DNA of 64,000 bases from NCBI GenBank assembly GCA_004195035.1, contig SGBD01000004.1, positions 162,969 to 226,968 of the forward strand, written 5' to 3'. The position numbers and the translations under genes are program-made. The stretch is from Candidatus Acidulodesulfobacterium ferriphilum (GTDB lineage Bacteria; SZUA-79; Acidulodesulfobacterales; Acidulodesulfobacteraceae). This document shows positions 17,252 through 27,101 of this stretch, in pieces. Within the stretch, counting starts at the first letter, position 1. The number at the start of each line of letters is the position of its first letter. The notes below the pieces were generated by a model. It was given only the letters and a program-made list of their open reading frames with translations, made no database searches and was not told the DNA's origin.

Positions 17252-19528
17252 TTAACTTATTTGCCTCATAAGACATCTAACGGCCTCGGTATATATTCTA
17301 AATTTTTTTCCTTTAATAATTTTATCAAATATTTTATCTTCTTCTGTTAAATATAAAGAGTAATTAGTCTTTTTGTGATTTTCGCAAACACTATCATCAG
17401 TTGCAAATCTTTTTCCGCACCATTTAAGATATCCTTCATAAAAGCCTTCCCCAAATTCTTTTTTAGCATATTCTTCAAAATTTGGATCTTGGCAATATGT
17501 ATAATATTGATTTTCAAGACCGCTCTTAATGTTTTTAAGCTTATTATTTAGCATTTCAGATTTCAAATCAGAGATATCTATTTTTTTTTCACCTACTAAG
17601 CTTGCAAAAGTGTTTATAGAATCTATGGCTTTTTTGATTCCATCTTTTTTCTTTTTATTATTATATTTTTCTGGATTAAAAATATCTGAGTCTATTATTG
17701 CCACATAATGCAATCCAAGTTTCCCTATAAGTTTTATATAATTAACTAAACTGCCGATACCTTCTATGTTGACTATTTCGATATCGCCAATACTTACATC
17801 GTTATTAAATTTTCCTCTACCTTTGATTCTTTCAAAAAAATCATTGTTTCTAATTAAACGCTTGGCAAGTATTTCTTCTGAAAACCCTTCCACTAAGACG
17901 ACGCCTTTCGCAAAAAATAACCGTTTTAATTCTTCGTATTTAAAAAGTTGGATTCGTTCAAGGTTTTCAGGCTTGAATCTGCTAATCTCTGTATTTGTAT
18001 CTTTATTTCTAAAAATAAATATGTTGCCTTTTTTATCTTTTTTGTCTATTTCAACCAAATCCGGCGAATGAGTAATAATAAAAAATTGATTACCGTTCTT
18101 TTTATTATATCTATCTATTTCAAGCAAAAGTTTATGCTGCAATGTCGGATATAGATTTTGAGCTGGTTCATCCAGAATAATTACTTTATTATTATTTCCT
18201 GCTATTACAGCTGAAAGCGTCAGCATTTCATAATATCCGGCAGGACTGAATTCAAACGAATATTCTTCTGAATCCTGACCATCCTTAAAATATAGCTGTA
18301 ATTCTAATTTATGGTCTATTATGGATACATCAACGCTATTTATATTTTGATTAATTTGTGCGTCCGTCGTCTCACTTAAACCCCAGTTCTGCGGTTTAGG
18401 CAATGGCAAAATGTTTGTACCATTTGAAAATTCTTTTATTTCAGCAACCCTTACATCAAAATTTTTACCGTTTGATAATTTTTCAAATGTTTCTTTAACT
18501 TTATTATAATCATCAAATTTATTAATTTTTAATTGCAACAAATAAGGATAAAGATTATTAGAATCGAAATTTTGCATCTCGTTTATTTCTTTTATGGACA
18601 ATATGTTTTTAGAGGGGCATCTGAAATTATCCAATGTAACTATTGAATTTTCGAAAATCCACATAAATATTGTAGAAATAGAAACCCTATTCGTCCCAAT
18701 AGATAAATCTAATTGACTATCTTTTATAAAAAAATTTTCCGCATATTTTATAACCTTAGATATATTATCAATTTCTCCATCTATTTTATTATCAGTTCCA
18801 AATCGGTTAAAATTTTCCAGAAGTAAAGAGTATTTTACGTCTTCGTTATACCATGCTCTAAAAAAATCATTATAATCAGTGTTTTTATTTAAATAACTTG
18901 CTATGTCATTTATATTTCCAATAATTTCTTCTTTTTTTCTATCTGATTGAATGGAACCAAAATTATTTTGATGATAATCGTAGCCGTTTTCAACATAGCC
19001 AGTAACAAGAAAATTATTAACAATATCTATGGCAATTTTTTCTATTTTAATTGATTTGTAAAATATTTTATGGCTTTTGCTAATATCATCATATTCTATT
19101 ATTAATTTACCTTTATTAAATATTTCTTTCCAGAGATAGTTAAAAAATTTAGTAGTATTTTGAAAAGAAAGTATATAATTACTGGAATTAAACGGCTTCA
19201 TTATGATGTTTATTTTAAAGAAAATTATGGCGGTAGCTAATGAAATCATTTCAATTTCTTCGCCGCTTAAAATTAAATCAATATCGGCTTCAATCTTTAT
19301 TTGGCGGGAGTCTCTCTTAAGATAATTTTGTATATTTGCAGAATATGGAAAATTATATGGCTTTAAAATAGCCATTTTGATAAACCCCATTAATTTCGTA
19401 AAGTTAGTTTTACCGGCACCATTTGGCCCCACTACGAAATTTAAATTTTCGTTCAGGTTTACAAGTTCAATACTTTCAAAAGAAAGAAAACCGCTTGCCT
19501 TAATACTGTTAATTTTAAGTCCCGGCAT
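17252..19528 (-). CDS. OLD-family ATPase/TOPRIM nuclease
   Basis: 758 aa. The N-terminal ABC-type ATPase has Walker A VGPNGAGKT (residues 33-41), a signature-like FSPAGYYEM at about 427, Walker B VIILDEP (449-455) and switch His in ITHSPD (about 487). The C-terminal TOPRIM domain has the acidic E547 in VLVEGFSEE and the DxD pair D613/D615 in AIIDSD. This is OLD/GajA-like architecture: ATP-gated DNA-cleaving enzymes used in phage defence. It is last in an operon with a type III methyltransferase and restriction subunit, 37 bp after res. No UvrD-like helicase partner (GajB) is present, so it is not standard Gabija. Confidence 0.88.
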   Translation of the reverse strand: MPGLKINSIKASGFLSFESIELVNLNENLNFVVGPNGAGKTNFTKLMGFIKMAILKPYNFPYSANIQNYLKRDSRQIKIEADIDLILSGEEIEMISLATAIIFFKINIIMKPFNSSNYILSFQNTTKFFNYLWKEIFNKGKLIIEYDDISKSHKIFYKSIKIEKIAIDIVNNFLVTGYVENGYDYHQNNFGSIQSDRKKEEIIGNINDIASYLNKNTDYNDFFRAWYNEDVKYSLLLENFNRFGTDNKIDGEIDNISKVIKYAENFFIKDSQLDLSIGTNRVSISTIFMWIFENSIVTLDNFRCPSKNILSIKEINEMQNFDSNNLYPYLLQLKINKFDDYNKVKETFEKLSNGKNFDVRVAEIKEFSNGTNILPLPKPQNWGLSETTDAQINQNINSVDVSIIDHKLELQLYFKDGQDSEEYSFEFSPAGYYEMLTLSAVIAGNNNKVIILDEPAQNLYPTLQHKLLLEIDRYNKKNGNQFFIITHSPDLVEIDKKDKKGNIFIFRNKDTNTEISRFKPENLERIQLFKYEELKRLFFAKGVVLVEGFSEEILAKRLIRNNDFFERIKGRGKFNNDVSIGDIEIVNIEGIGSLVNYIKLIGKLGLHYVAIIDSDIFNPEKYNNKKKKDGIKKAIDSINTFASLVGEKKIDISDLKSEMLNNKLKNIKSGLENQYYTYCQDPNFEEYAKKEFGEGFYEGYLKWCGKRFATDDSVCENHKKTNYSLYLTEEDKIFDKIIKGKKFRIYTEAVRCLMRQIS

Positions 19529-19565
19529 AAATTTTTATTTATTAATTAATTTGACAATGGGTTAA

Positions 19566-22055
19566 TTACAGATTAAAAAATTTATTAATATCAATATCCT
19601 CTTTGCCCTCTTCAACCAATTTAAAGCTAAAATCTTCGTTTAATTTAAGTTTAATCAATTTCAAATTAATTGATCTTATTTCTTCATTATTCATTCTATC
19701 AAAAACATTTTTTTTATATTGAGTATCCAAATTACCAAGTAAATGCTCCCCCTTGCTCTCAATTATATAAACCAGCTCTATTTGATCGTTTTTATTTTTT
19801 TTGGCGGCTATGAAATCGGGATGAATTTTGCCTTTTTTCCATCCGCTAATTGCGTACCATTTTTTATTTTCCGCAACATTGCGCACCCACCATACAACGC
19901 TTTTTTTATTATCAATCAAATTAGCAACTTTTATTTCCAGAGGATTCATTGATAATTTATCTGATTTTTCAAAAAGATTTGATTTATATGTTTCAATGCC
20001 CTCAGGATATACTTCATATTCTTCCGGCAATAAATAACCTATATCTTGGTCATCGCAAACCGCTAATATTAATTTTTTACTCTCTATCAAAGAATTAAAA
20101 ATTTTTTCTTCCTGATTAAATTTTTCAAGCGATAATTTTTTAATAATTTCATGGGTAATAAATCCGCTATTAACTATTAACTTTTCCTCGTTCTTATATT
20201 CTTTGTATTCTTTAATAAAATCATTTGCTAAATCAAAAGCGACGAATGCATTATCGGTTACATCAGTTATTCTGCGGGTTAAATATGAAATTTCAAATAG
20301 TCCGCTTTCTTTCTCTTCTAAATATTTTTTCTCATATTTTTTATCTATGTCAACTAAAATTTCATAAGTGGTCGGTTTTTCATCGAGTAATGGAAAAATT
20401 TCATTTTTTAGCCATTCCCCATAGTTTACTTTACTCCAATCAATATTAGGTTTAATATCAATATGATAAGAAAACCTGCGATAGCTTTCACTATTTTTTA
20501 TTATCCAAACAGGCAAATACAACGATTCTGGATATTTTTCAAGGATTTCAGGTTTAACTTTTGTTTTGATTTTTTTGGAACCTGCAGGGCCTGATTCCCT
20601 ACTAATATTTTGGATTAAATCACCCAAACCTTCATTTTCAAACCCTTTTTGAATATTTTTTAACACATCCTCCGTATCGCCTTGATTAAAATAAACGTAG
20701 CTTTCATCAAGTTCTTTGATTCCGATTTTTTTAGCATACGGTTGGCGTAAAATCCTGCCGACTAACTGAGTCATTGATGATTCTGATCTTGCGTTAGGAA
20801 TTATACCCAAAATATAAGCGAAAGAACAATCCCAACCCTCTTTTAAAGCTTCTTTGGTAATAATATATCTAATTTCGCTGGATTGAGATAAAAGCTTTTC
20901 CTCTCTAATTTCGTCTATTTCACTTGATTTAACGGCAATTTCATGGGCAGGCACGCCTTGTTCTATCAGATATTCACGTACATCTTCGCTATGAACTTTA
21001 CCTTTTTCTCGCTGATCTTTGCCTGTCCTTTCCGCCTGTATAAGGGCAATAGGTCTAATATAGATGTTTCTGTTGCTATTAAGTTTGATTGCTTCTTCTT
21101 CTATTGAGTTCCTTTTTTTCATTATTTCATTAATCATCTCATGCCAATTTCCACTAATAGAAGGCGAGTGTAAATGTAAATCAAGCTTAATCATGCCTGC
21201 TTTTTCAAGCTGCCGACCGGTAATCTCCACAAGAACATTCATATGGTTTCGTTCTTTAGGAGTGGCCGATAGTCCGATAATCATTGAAGGATTTAAGCCA
21301 TCAAGTGTCTTTTTTGCTATATCAGAGAACATAGTGTGAAATTCATCTACTATAATTAATGGATTTAATATTCTTATAGCATTTCCTAAACTTGATTTCA
21401 CAATTTTATTATTGAATAGGTCATCTTGTATAAAATCCAAATTTGGAATTTTTTCAAGAAGTTTTTGGTGTTCGTCATACCTATTATCTTGAGGAAAAAA
21501 ATCAATATAGCCGCCGCTATCCTGAAATACTTTCATGTTTTCTTTAGTGTTTCTGCTAGTCGATTGGAACATTAACATTAAAATCACTAAATTATCTTCG
21601 GTGTCCTGACGGCGTAAAGACTGACCTTTTTCTAAAATAATTGTCCTATTGCCGCTGCATTGATCGAGCCATTGGCGGTAAATATGATTTTTATCTTTTA
21701 ACTTTTCAATTGTTTGTCTATAAATTATTTCACGGTGGACAATCCAAACGACAAGGCCGGTTCTTTTTTTGGCAAATAGATTATGGTATTCACGGATAGC
21801 TTCAATAGCCAAAAGCGTTTTTCCCCCGCCTGTTGGAATTTTTAAGCAAAAGCGGGGGTAAGATTCGCCCAGACCATTTTTAGGCCTATCGGCAAAATGA
21901 GATAAATTGAGATTATTATAAACTGCATCAACATAAGATATTGAACTTCTCAGGTTAACATCCAGTTTTTCAATTGCGCTTTTTACATTTTCGGCTTCTG
22001 TATAAAATTTTTTAAGCGCTTCTACGACATCAGTTTGGTAATCTTTTAGAATCAT
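19566..22055 (-). CDS. res: Type III restriction enzyme Res subunit
   Basis: 829 aa. Superfamily 2 helicase motor with motif I KIPTGGGKTLLAIEAI (about 82-97), a DExH-like box in LIIVDEFHTMFSD and a motif VI region around VGRILRQPYA. The C-terminal PD-(D/E)xK endonuclease is visible as HPDFIAAKK followed by ELVYIIESKGEH. It forms a complex with Mod and cuts DNA after ATP-driven communication between unmodified sites. The ATG is 2 bp after the mod stop, so translation is coupled. All key motifs look intact. Confidence 0.93.
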   Translation of the reverse strand: MILKDYQTDVVEALKKFYTEAENVKSAIEKLDVNLRSSISYVDAVYNNLNLSHFADRPKNGLGESYPRFCLKIPTGGGKTLLAIEAIREYHNLFAKKRTGLVVWIVHREIIYRQTIEKLKDKNHIYRQWLDQCSGNRTIILEKGQSLRRQDTEDNLVILMLMFQSTSRNTKENMKVFQDSGGYIDFFPQDNRYDEHQKLLEKIPNLDFIQDDLFNNKIVKSSLGNAIRILNPLIIVDEFHTMFSDIAKKTLDGLNPSMIIGLSATPKERNHMNVLVEITGRQLEKAGMIKLDLHLHSPSISGNWHEMINEIMKKRNSIEEEAIKLNSNRNIYIRPIALIQAERTGKDQREKGKVHSEDVREYLIEQGVPAHEIAVKSSEIDEIREEKLLSQSSEIRYIITKEALKEGWDCSFAYILGIIPNARSESSMTQLVGRILRQPYAKKIGIKELDESYVYFNQGDTEDVLKNIQKGFENEGLGDLIQNISRESGPAGSKKIKTKVKPEILEKYPESLYLPVWIIKNSESYRRFSYHIDIKPNIDWSKVNYGEWLKNEIFPLLDEKPTTYEILVDIDKKYEKKYLEEKESGLFEISYLTRRITDVTDNAFVAFDLANDFIKEYKEYKNEEKLIVNSGFITHEIIKKLSLEKFNQEEKIFNSLIESKKLILAVCDDQDIGYLLPEEYEVYPEGIETYKSNLFEKSDKLSMNPLEIKVANLIDNKKSVVWWVRNVAENKKWYAISGWKKGKIHPDFIAAKKNKNDQIELVYIIESKGEHLLGNLDTQYKKNVFDRMNNEEIRSINLKLIKLKLNEDFSFKLVEEGKEDIDINKFFNL

Positions 22056-22057
22056 AT

Positions 22058-23695
22058 TTACTTTTTCTCAAAAAGGTTATAAGGAATACTTACAAAACTA
22101 ATATTAAACCTCTCCAAATACTCCTCATCTAAAAAACAAGCAGGAGCATAAACTATCTTCTTTCCATTATCTTTTTTATTGACTTCTTCCGCCCAATCAA
22201 GAGTAATAGCTAATTTTTTCAATTTCTCCGTATCTTTTTCATATATAAGATAAACCGTTTCGCTATTTATTTTACCGACAAAATAATTTTTTTCATTAAT
22301 TGATTCTTCGTTATCCATTGTTTTGCCCGCTGCCAAGTAATAAACATATTTTGCAAATTCATTATAGGTTGGTAAATCGCCATTTAAAATTGAATCCGCA
22401 TCAATCTTTGGTCCGAGCCTCATATAATAAAAACCAACTTCTAATTTATCTCTTTCTATTACTCGCTTTACACGTTCTCTGGTAATTTCGTGAACATATT
22501 TAAAACCTGCCTTGTACGCAGGCTTGTCTTCTTCAATTTTTTCCGGAAGTTGCACTAAAATAAATTTTCTATTTCCGCCATCTTCTTTATTTAATTCCAA
22601 AACTGCATGAGCTGTTGTGCCGGAACCAGCGAATGAGTCAAGTATGATATCATTATTCCTTAATCCACTCATAGTAAATAATCTTTTTAATAATGAAGTA
22701 GGTTTTGGATGATCAAATACTTTTAGACCATCAAAAATCTCCATTAGTTCTTTAGTTCCCATGGTAGTAGAACCAACGTTATCTAAAACACTTTGGTATT
22801 TTTTAAATCTATTTTCGTTTTCATCCGGCTCATAAATTTTTTCATATGCTTCCAATAAATTTTTATTATTAAAAGCAAAATCAATATCCCCATTTTCAAT
22901 AGCTTTTATCATTTTTGATTTATCCCAACGCCAACATCCATCACTTCCATCAGGCAATCTTGGAAAAAAATCATTACCATCGGGTCCTTTTATTGGATAA
23001 AACAAATTAGGCCTATCCTCTCTTCTACTATTAGACCCCCATTTCCTTAAAAGCTGTGTTGTATAATACTTTTCCTTATTTTGGTCAAACTTCGGAAAAT
23101 TTCCTCCTTCTTTTATTTGCAATCCTGCATTAAATTGACTTTTATTCTTAGCATATACTAAAATATACTCGTGTATTGTTCTGTAATAATTATCATCTTC
23201 AGCCCCACTTTTACCTTTCCAAACCAATTTGGCTATGAAATTATCCATAAAAATTTCGTCGCATATATTTCTTAAATGGTGCTCTTCATTATTATCTATA
23301 CTTATAAAAATAACCCCTTCATCGTTTAAGAACTCTCTTAATAATTTTAAACGTGGAACCATCATGCAGAGCCACTTATCATGCTTAGTTAAATCATCTT
23401 TGCCAACAATTTCACCAATCCAAGCCCTTAAAAGAGGGCTATTAACTTTATCGTTATAAACCCAGTTTTCATTGCCAGTATTATACGGCGGATCGATATA
23501 GATACATTTTATTTTCCCCTGATACTTTGGCAACAAACTCTTAAGCGCAATTAAATTATCCGCTTCTATAATTAGGTTTTCATCCTCATTTTTTCCTTTG
23601 GCAGATAATTTTTTATCCTTTTCCAGTATTTGATACGGGAGTGATAAATGATGATTCCAAACAGCGTTTTTTCCTTTAAAATTTATTGTCGGCAT
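22058..23695 (-). CDS. mod: Type III DNA-methyltransferase Mod subunit (adenine N6)
   Basis: 545 aa beta-class amino-methyltransferase: catalytic motif IV DPPYNTGNENW (about 88-98) precedes the SAM-binding motif I LDSFAGSGTTAHAVLEL (about 353-369). The variable region between them (about 140-340) serves target recognition. It sets the specificity and host protection for Res, whose gene follows after 2 bp. No long simple-sequence repeat suggesting phase variation was seen in the coding sequence. The recognition site cannot be inferred. Confidence 0.93.
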   Translation of the reverse strand: MPTINFKGKNAVWNHHLSLPYQILEKDKKLSAKGKNEDENLIIEADNLIALKSLLPKYQGKIKCIYIDPPYNTGNENWVYNDKVNSPLLRAWIGEIVGKDDLTKHDKWLCMMVPRLKLLREFLNDEGVIFISIDNNEEHHLRNICDEIFMDNFIAKLVWKGKSGAEDDNYYRTIHEYILVYAKNKSQFNAGLQIKEGGNFPKFDQNKEKYYTTQLLRKWGSNSRREDRPNLFYPIKGPDGNDFFPRLPDGSDGCWRWDKSKMIKAIENGDIDFAFNNKNLLEAYEKIYEPDENENRFKKYQSVLDNVGSTTMGTKELMEIFDGLKVFDHPKPTSLLKRLFTMSGLRNNDIILDSFAGSGTTAHAVLELNKEDGGNRKFILVQLPEKIEEDKPAYKAGFKYVHEITRERVKRVIERDKLEVGFYYMRLGPKIDADSILNGDLPTYNEFAKYVYYLAAGKTMDNEESINEKNYFVGKINSETVYLIYEKDTEKLKKLAITLDWAEEVNKKDNGKKIVYAPACFLDEEYLERFNISFVSIPYNLFEKK

Positions 23696-23783
23696 ATAAT
23701 CCTTTATTTATAGGTTTAACAAAGATCTAATAATTGTTCTTGTGATTCAAATCATTAATTATATTTATTTAAAAAGCTATTAT

Positions 23784-24470
23784 TTACAAAGTTTTAAGTT
23801 TTTCAAACAAAATATTTTTAGCTTCTTCCACCTCTCTATAGCTGTTTTTTAATCTTATCGCATTTTCTCTTAATATTCTCATGTAAGTGAGTAATTCTAT
23901 CCTGTCAAAATGGGTTGGTGGTGCTTTATGATAATATTGCTCTAAAAAATATATATATTTTTTTCTATAGTCATTATTAATATCAAATAAATCCAATAAT
24001 CCTTTAATCTTATTATAAGCATTTATAATTAATCTTATAAGTTCCTTATCTGTAATTTTACCTATTAAATTCGCATTATTATTATAAATTAAAAAATATT
24101 CTTCCCTTCTTATATAGAAAAGCTCTATAAAAATATTTTCGGGCAAAATGTTTTCTATTAATTTGTTCAATTCATCATCTTTAGGATTTTTTAATAACCT
24201 TTCAATTTCATTAGCAAAATATTTATCATCTTTAGAAATTGAATTTAATTTCATTATTGCGGATTTAACCATATCTAATTCCCAAAAGGATTCAATTTCA
24301 TGATAGACTCCATTTAAAAACGAATTTATTAATTCCTTTCTTTGTTTTTCTTCTTTTTTAGAATCATAATGGAACGATAAAAAAGCGCCTATTAGAACAA
24401 ATATGCCGCCGACCATCGCCCCAATTAATGCACTCAAAAAGCTATTCCAAAAATTACTTACTTGTTCCAT
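23784..24470 (-). CDS. Membrane-anchored hypothetical protein heading the R-M operon
   Basis: 228 aa. A single N-terminal transmembrane helix (about 10-35, rich in Gly/Ala: SALIGAMVGGIFVLIGAFLS) precedes a long, mostly helical charged region. There is no signal-peptide cleavage site and no recognised domain. It is co-directional with mod, 88 bp upstream, so it probably belongs to the mod-res-OLD operon. Its form (anchor plus helical cytoplasmic part) would suit a sensor or membrane effector, but this is only inference. No strong ribosome site was found. Confidence 0.6.
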   Translation of the reverse strand: MEQVSNFWNSFLSALIGAMVGGIFVLIGAFLSFHYDSKKEEKQRKELINSFLNGVYHEIESFWELDMVKSAIMKLNSISKDDKYFANEIERLLKNPKDDELNKLIENILPENIFIELFYIRREEYFLIYNNNANLIGKITDKELIRLIINAYNKIKGLLDLFDINNDYRKKYIYFLEQYYHKAPPTHFDRIELLTYMRILRENAIRLKNSYREVEEAKNILFEKLKTL

Positions 24471-24494
24471 TTTAAAATCCGTCTGTATTATTTT

Positions 24495-24905
24495 TCAAAA
24501 CCTCATCATCGCTTCCAACTTCACTCCAGCGGATATAAAGCCTTTGGCTTTATAAGCATCCGCCTTCGTATCATTAAGCACATATACGAATACCGTCCCT
24601 ATCGCAACACCCGTCTTTGCGATTACCCTATATCCGTAATAATTAGCCGTAGCCTTGCCGTATTGTCTTGCTTCCGCTATTATATTATTTATAACAGGTT
24701 TAATACCGTTTGGCAAGTTATTCCAACCCGCCATATTAGTATTTTTAACTTCGGCTATATTACCGGAGCAAATCTTATAATTTTCGACAGCCCAGTATCT
24801 TGGATTAGGAAAACCCTGAGCGCGCCTTATAATGCTTATAAGTTTACAACCTGAGATAGTCGTTGTTATCGGAATAGCGTTATAGATATAAGCTCCGTTC
24901 CGAGC
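24495..24905 (-). pseudogene. 5'-truncated hypothetical coding remnant
   Basis: The minus strand is open from 24905 to a stop at 24495, 136 codons of good protein-like sequence, including GFPNPRYWAVENYKICSG and FVYVLNDTKADAYKAKGF. The first ATG in frame is only at 24734, within conserved-looking sequence and without a ribosome site. The 5' end therefore looks lost, either by deletion after the neighbouring primase gene or by a frameshift. I do not recognise the family. Confidence 0.45.
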
Positions 24906-24930
24906 CTATACGGTCAAATTTGAAAGGATT

Positions 24931-25829
24931 TTAAAGCCGAGCAGAAGCATTTTTCAGCGTTCTTGAGAGATAATCCTCTATATGCCCTTTTTTTCTTATC
25001 GCAATATCTGGGCTATATTGCATAATTGCCTTTTTGATGTCATCGGGATTAAATCCTTTTAAGATTGCATATTTGGCGGCTTTAAAATCAAGGGCGGATA
25101 TATCGCTTGTGTTGCAGCTATCATAGACTTTTTTAATATATTCGTGCAGGTATTGCCCATCTTTTTTCCCGCCTGTAATAAGGCGGGGGGGGTGGCTATA
25201 TTCCTTTCAGGCGGCAGTTCAATAAATCCGGCATCGATACCTGCTAAAATTTTGTCTATGTATTCTTGACCTTTTTTGCAGGTTTTACCAATACCTACGA
25301 AAAACTCTACGAACGGATATAATCCTTTTTCATTGCGATATTTAAGTTTTCTGTTAACAAAACCTGCGATCCTGAAAAAATGCCTTATATCGCTTGAATT
25401 TATATCCGCGTCATATGTTTCGGCTAATTGCCGAGATATAAAAGTTAGAATATCCATATTATCTACCGGGCTATCGGATAATTTAATAATCGCTTGAAAA
25501 TTATCAGGCGAAGTCTCCAGATAATAAAGCGGTTCAAAACCGTCATTGTATAATCTTTTGACTCCCTGATTCGTAATATCATCGAGCAGGATATCAGTCG
25601 CACCCCCCGTCTGCCGGCAGAGAAAAAGAAAAATATTATATCCGGCGACATTTAGATATTTTAAATACGATAGCGATTTAGAATAAGTTTTTATCGTTTG
25701 GTCTTTTAATATCTTTACCTCGCCGGTTTCAAAGTTTTTTGCTTTGATAATAAACTTTGTTCCGAAAGGATATAGTTTTAATTGTTCGATAGATTTTTCC
25801 ACGAATTTTTTACCGTTTAATTTAGCCAT
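24931..25829 (-). pseudogene. RepB-type DNA primase, frameshifted at a C8 run
   Basis: The first 214 or so residues resemble the RepB primase domain of plasmids: LEALYY-like EPLYYLETSPDNFQAIIKL, then RHFFRIAGFVNRKLKYRN. The reading frame then passes a run of eight C residues (G8 at 25186-25193 on the plus strand) and ends early at 25059. With one extra C the frame continues as LITGGKKDGQYLHEYIKKV, through AAKYAILKGFNPDDIKKAI, to a TAA at 24931, about 299 residues in all. So this is either a true frameshift, a slippage or phase-variable site, or a sequencing error. It would prime replication of the island. It follows an HTH gene and a tyrosine recombinase on the same strand. Confidence 0.7.
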
Positions 25830-25851
25830 TTTTTTAGCGGGGGCGACCCTC

Positions 25852-25934
25852 TACGACAATACGACAAAATTTCCAATAACACTCACTCCCGCCTGCATTC
25901 CCAGCGGTTTCAAAAATATGACAAACCTACGACA
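25852..25934. repeat. TACGACA direct repeats before the primase gene
   Basis: TACGACA occurs at 25852-25858, 25860-25866 and 25928-25934, twice within CTACGACA, with a related ATGACAAA at about 25918. They lie in the 111-bp gap between the HTH gene and the primase. Short direct repeats beside a rep gene could be iterons or operator sites for the HTH protein. Confidence 0.4.
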
Positions 25935-25940
25935 GCTTTT

Positions 25941-26144
25941 TTATTTACTCACTGCAACGATAGATAATTTATGGCTTTTATTATTAAGTAATTCGGATAA
26001 ATAATTTCTTGAAATCTTAAGATTATGCCGGCGCATTAGTTCCTTTGAAATTTGCCTTAAACTAAAACCCTGATTTTTCATATTCAAAATTTCAGGCTTG
26101 TATCTGGTCAAAATTTTTCTTTTCTTACTTAATCTTCTTTGCAT
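25941..26144 (-). CDS. Small helix-turn-helix protein
   Basis: 67 aa, basic. The centre reads MKNQGFSLRQISKELMRRHN, a good helix-turn-helix (about 22-50), followed by ISRNYLSELL. It may regulate the island replication module. It starts 9 bp after the upstream recombinase stop, with a GGAGGAAC ribosome site, and precedes the primase gene by 111 bp. No closer family name is justified. Confidence 0.7.
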   Translation of the reverse strand: MQRRLSKKRKILTRYKPEILNMKNQGFSLRQISKELMRRHNLKISRNYLSELLNNKSHKLSIVAVSK

Positions 26145-26153
26145 AGTTCCTCC

Positions 26154-27101
26154 TTATCGTTCGTAGGTTGATACTCTGCGGTTATGAGCGAGCGCTCGGT
26201 TATATTCTTTGGAGTTAACGATTTCTTTGTATTCTTTGCCTGTCTTTTCCGATATCTCCGTTCTGACATCTCCAGCAAAACCTTTTTTGAGCGAATGTGC
26301 GGCTTCGTAAGGTTGTCCTGTCGCTTCCGCCGCTTTTTCTAAATGTTTTAAGGTTTGTTTATATTCTTTAGTAGTTAATTGAAATTTGCCGTTTTTATCT
26401 ATTTCAGATAAAACCTTTTCTTTAGTTTCAGGAGAGAGCGAATTAAATCCCTCAAACTTTTGTATTTTACCGCCCTTACCTACTGCATAAAGTTCTCCTT
26501 TGCTGTCAAGCCTTAAACCATTTAAAATGAGTGATTTGTGAAGTCTGATGCCACTTTGCTCGATTACCGCAATGGCTAATTTTATCTTATCAGGGGTTTT
26601 ATTATTGCTATCAATAGCTTTAATCAAACTTTCTTTATTTTCGTAAGAATAATATCCTGCTCGTTCTTTAACCCCCGCGGATTTAAATTGAGTTTCATTT
26701 ATTTTGAAGTCGTATTTTTGCCCGTATTTTTGAGTCAAGGCACTTTCAAATTTGTTGAGTGCCGATTTATAGGTATGCATTGTATCATTTGATCTCTTTG
26801 ATATACTTTCCAAATAAGATTTAATGTGGTCCGAATTTATATTTTTGATATTCTTTATGCCGAAATGTTCTTTAATGTATTCAGATGCTCGAATCGATAT
26901 AGATAAATAGCTTTTGAAAGTAGTTGTTGCAAAAACGCCGGTTGACTTGGCAAACGCCGCCATAAATTTATCTACTCCCTTATCGCCATTGTATCTGGCT
27001 TTAAATTCTTGTTTAGCTTTAAATTTACTTTCTCCAAAACGTTGTAAATTCTTAAAAGCTTCAAGCACCTGATATGTTATACTTGCTCTTTCTCTTGCCA
27101 T
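26154..27101 (-). CDS. Second tyrosine recombinase
   Basis: 315 aa. The N-terminal helical core-binding region (about 60-170) is followed by a compact catalytic domain. Likely catalytic residues are R in EQSGIRLHKSL, K in VGKGGKIQKF, the H-x-x-K box in AAHSLKKGFAGD, H in ALAHNRR and the terminal Tyr in RVSTYER. The usual second Arg is Lys-like here. It differs strongly from the island integrase and is grouped with an HTH gene and a primase, so it may resolve multimers or drive recombination of a plasmid-like form. It has a strong AAGGAGG site. Confidence 0.75.
   Translation of the reverse strand: MARERASITYQVLEAFKNLQRFGESKFKAKQEFKARYNGDKGVDKFMAAFAKSTGVFATTTFKSYLSISIRASEYIKEHFGIKNIKNINSDHIKSYLESISKRSNDTMHTYKSALNKFESALTQKYGQKYDFKINETQFKSAGVKERAGYYSYENKESLIKAIDSNNKTPDKIKLAIAVIEQSGIRLHKSLILNGLRLDSKGELYAVGKGGKIQKFEGFNSLSPETKEKVLSEIDKNGKFQLTTKEYKQTLKHLEKAAEATGQPYEAAHSLKKGFAGDVRTEISEKTGKEYKEIVNSKEYNRALAHNRRVSTYER

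Noticed and set aside
17252-22055. Gabija or PARIS defence system
   Set aside because: The OLD-type protein has no GajB-like UvrD helicase beside it, and ATPase and TOPRIM are fused in one chain unlike the two-gene PARIS. The neighbours are type III R-M genes.
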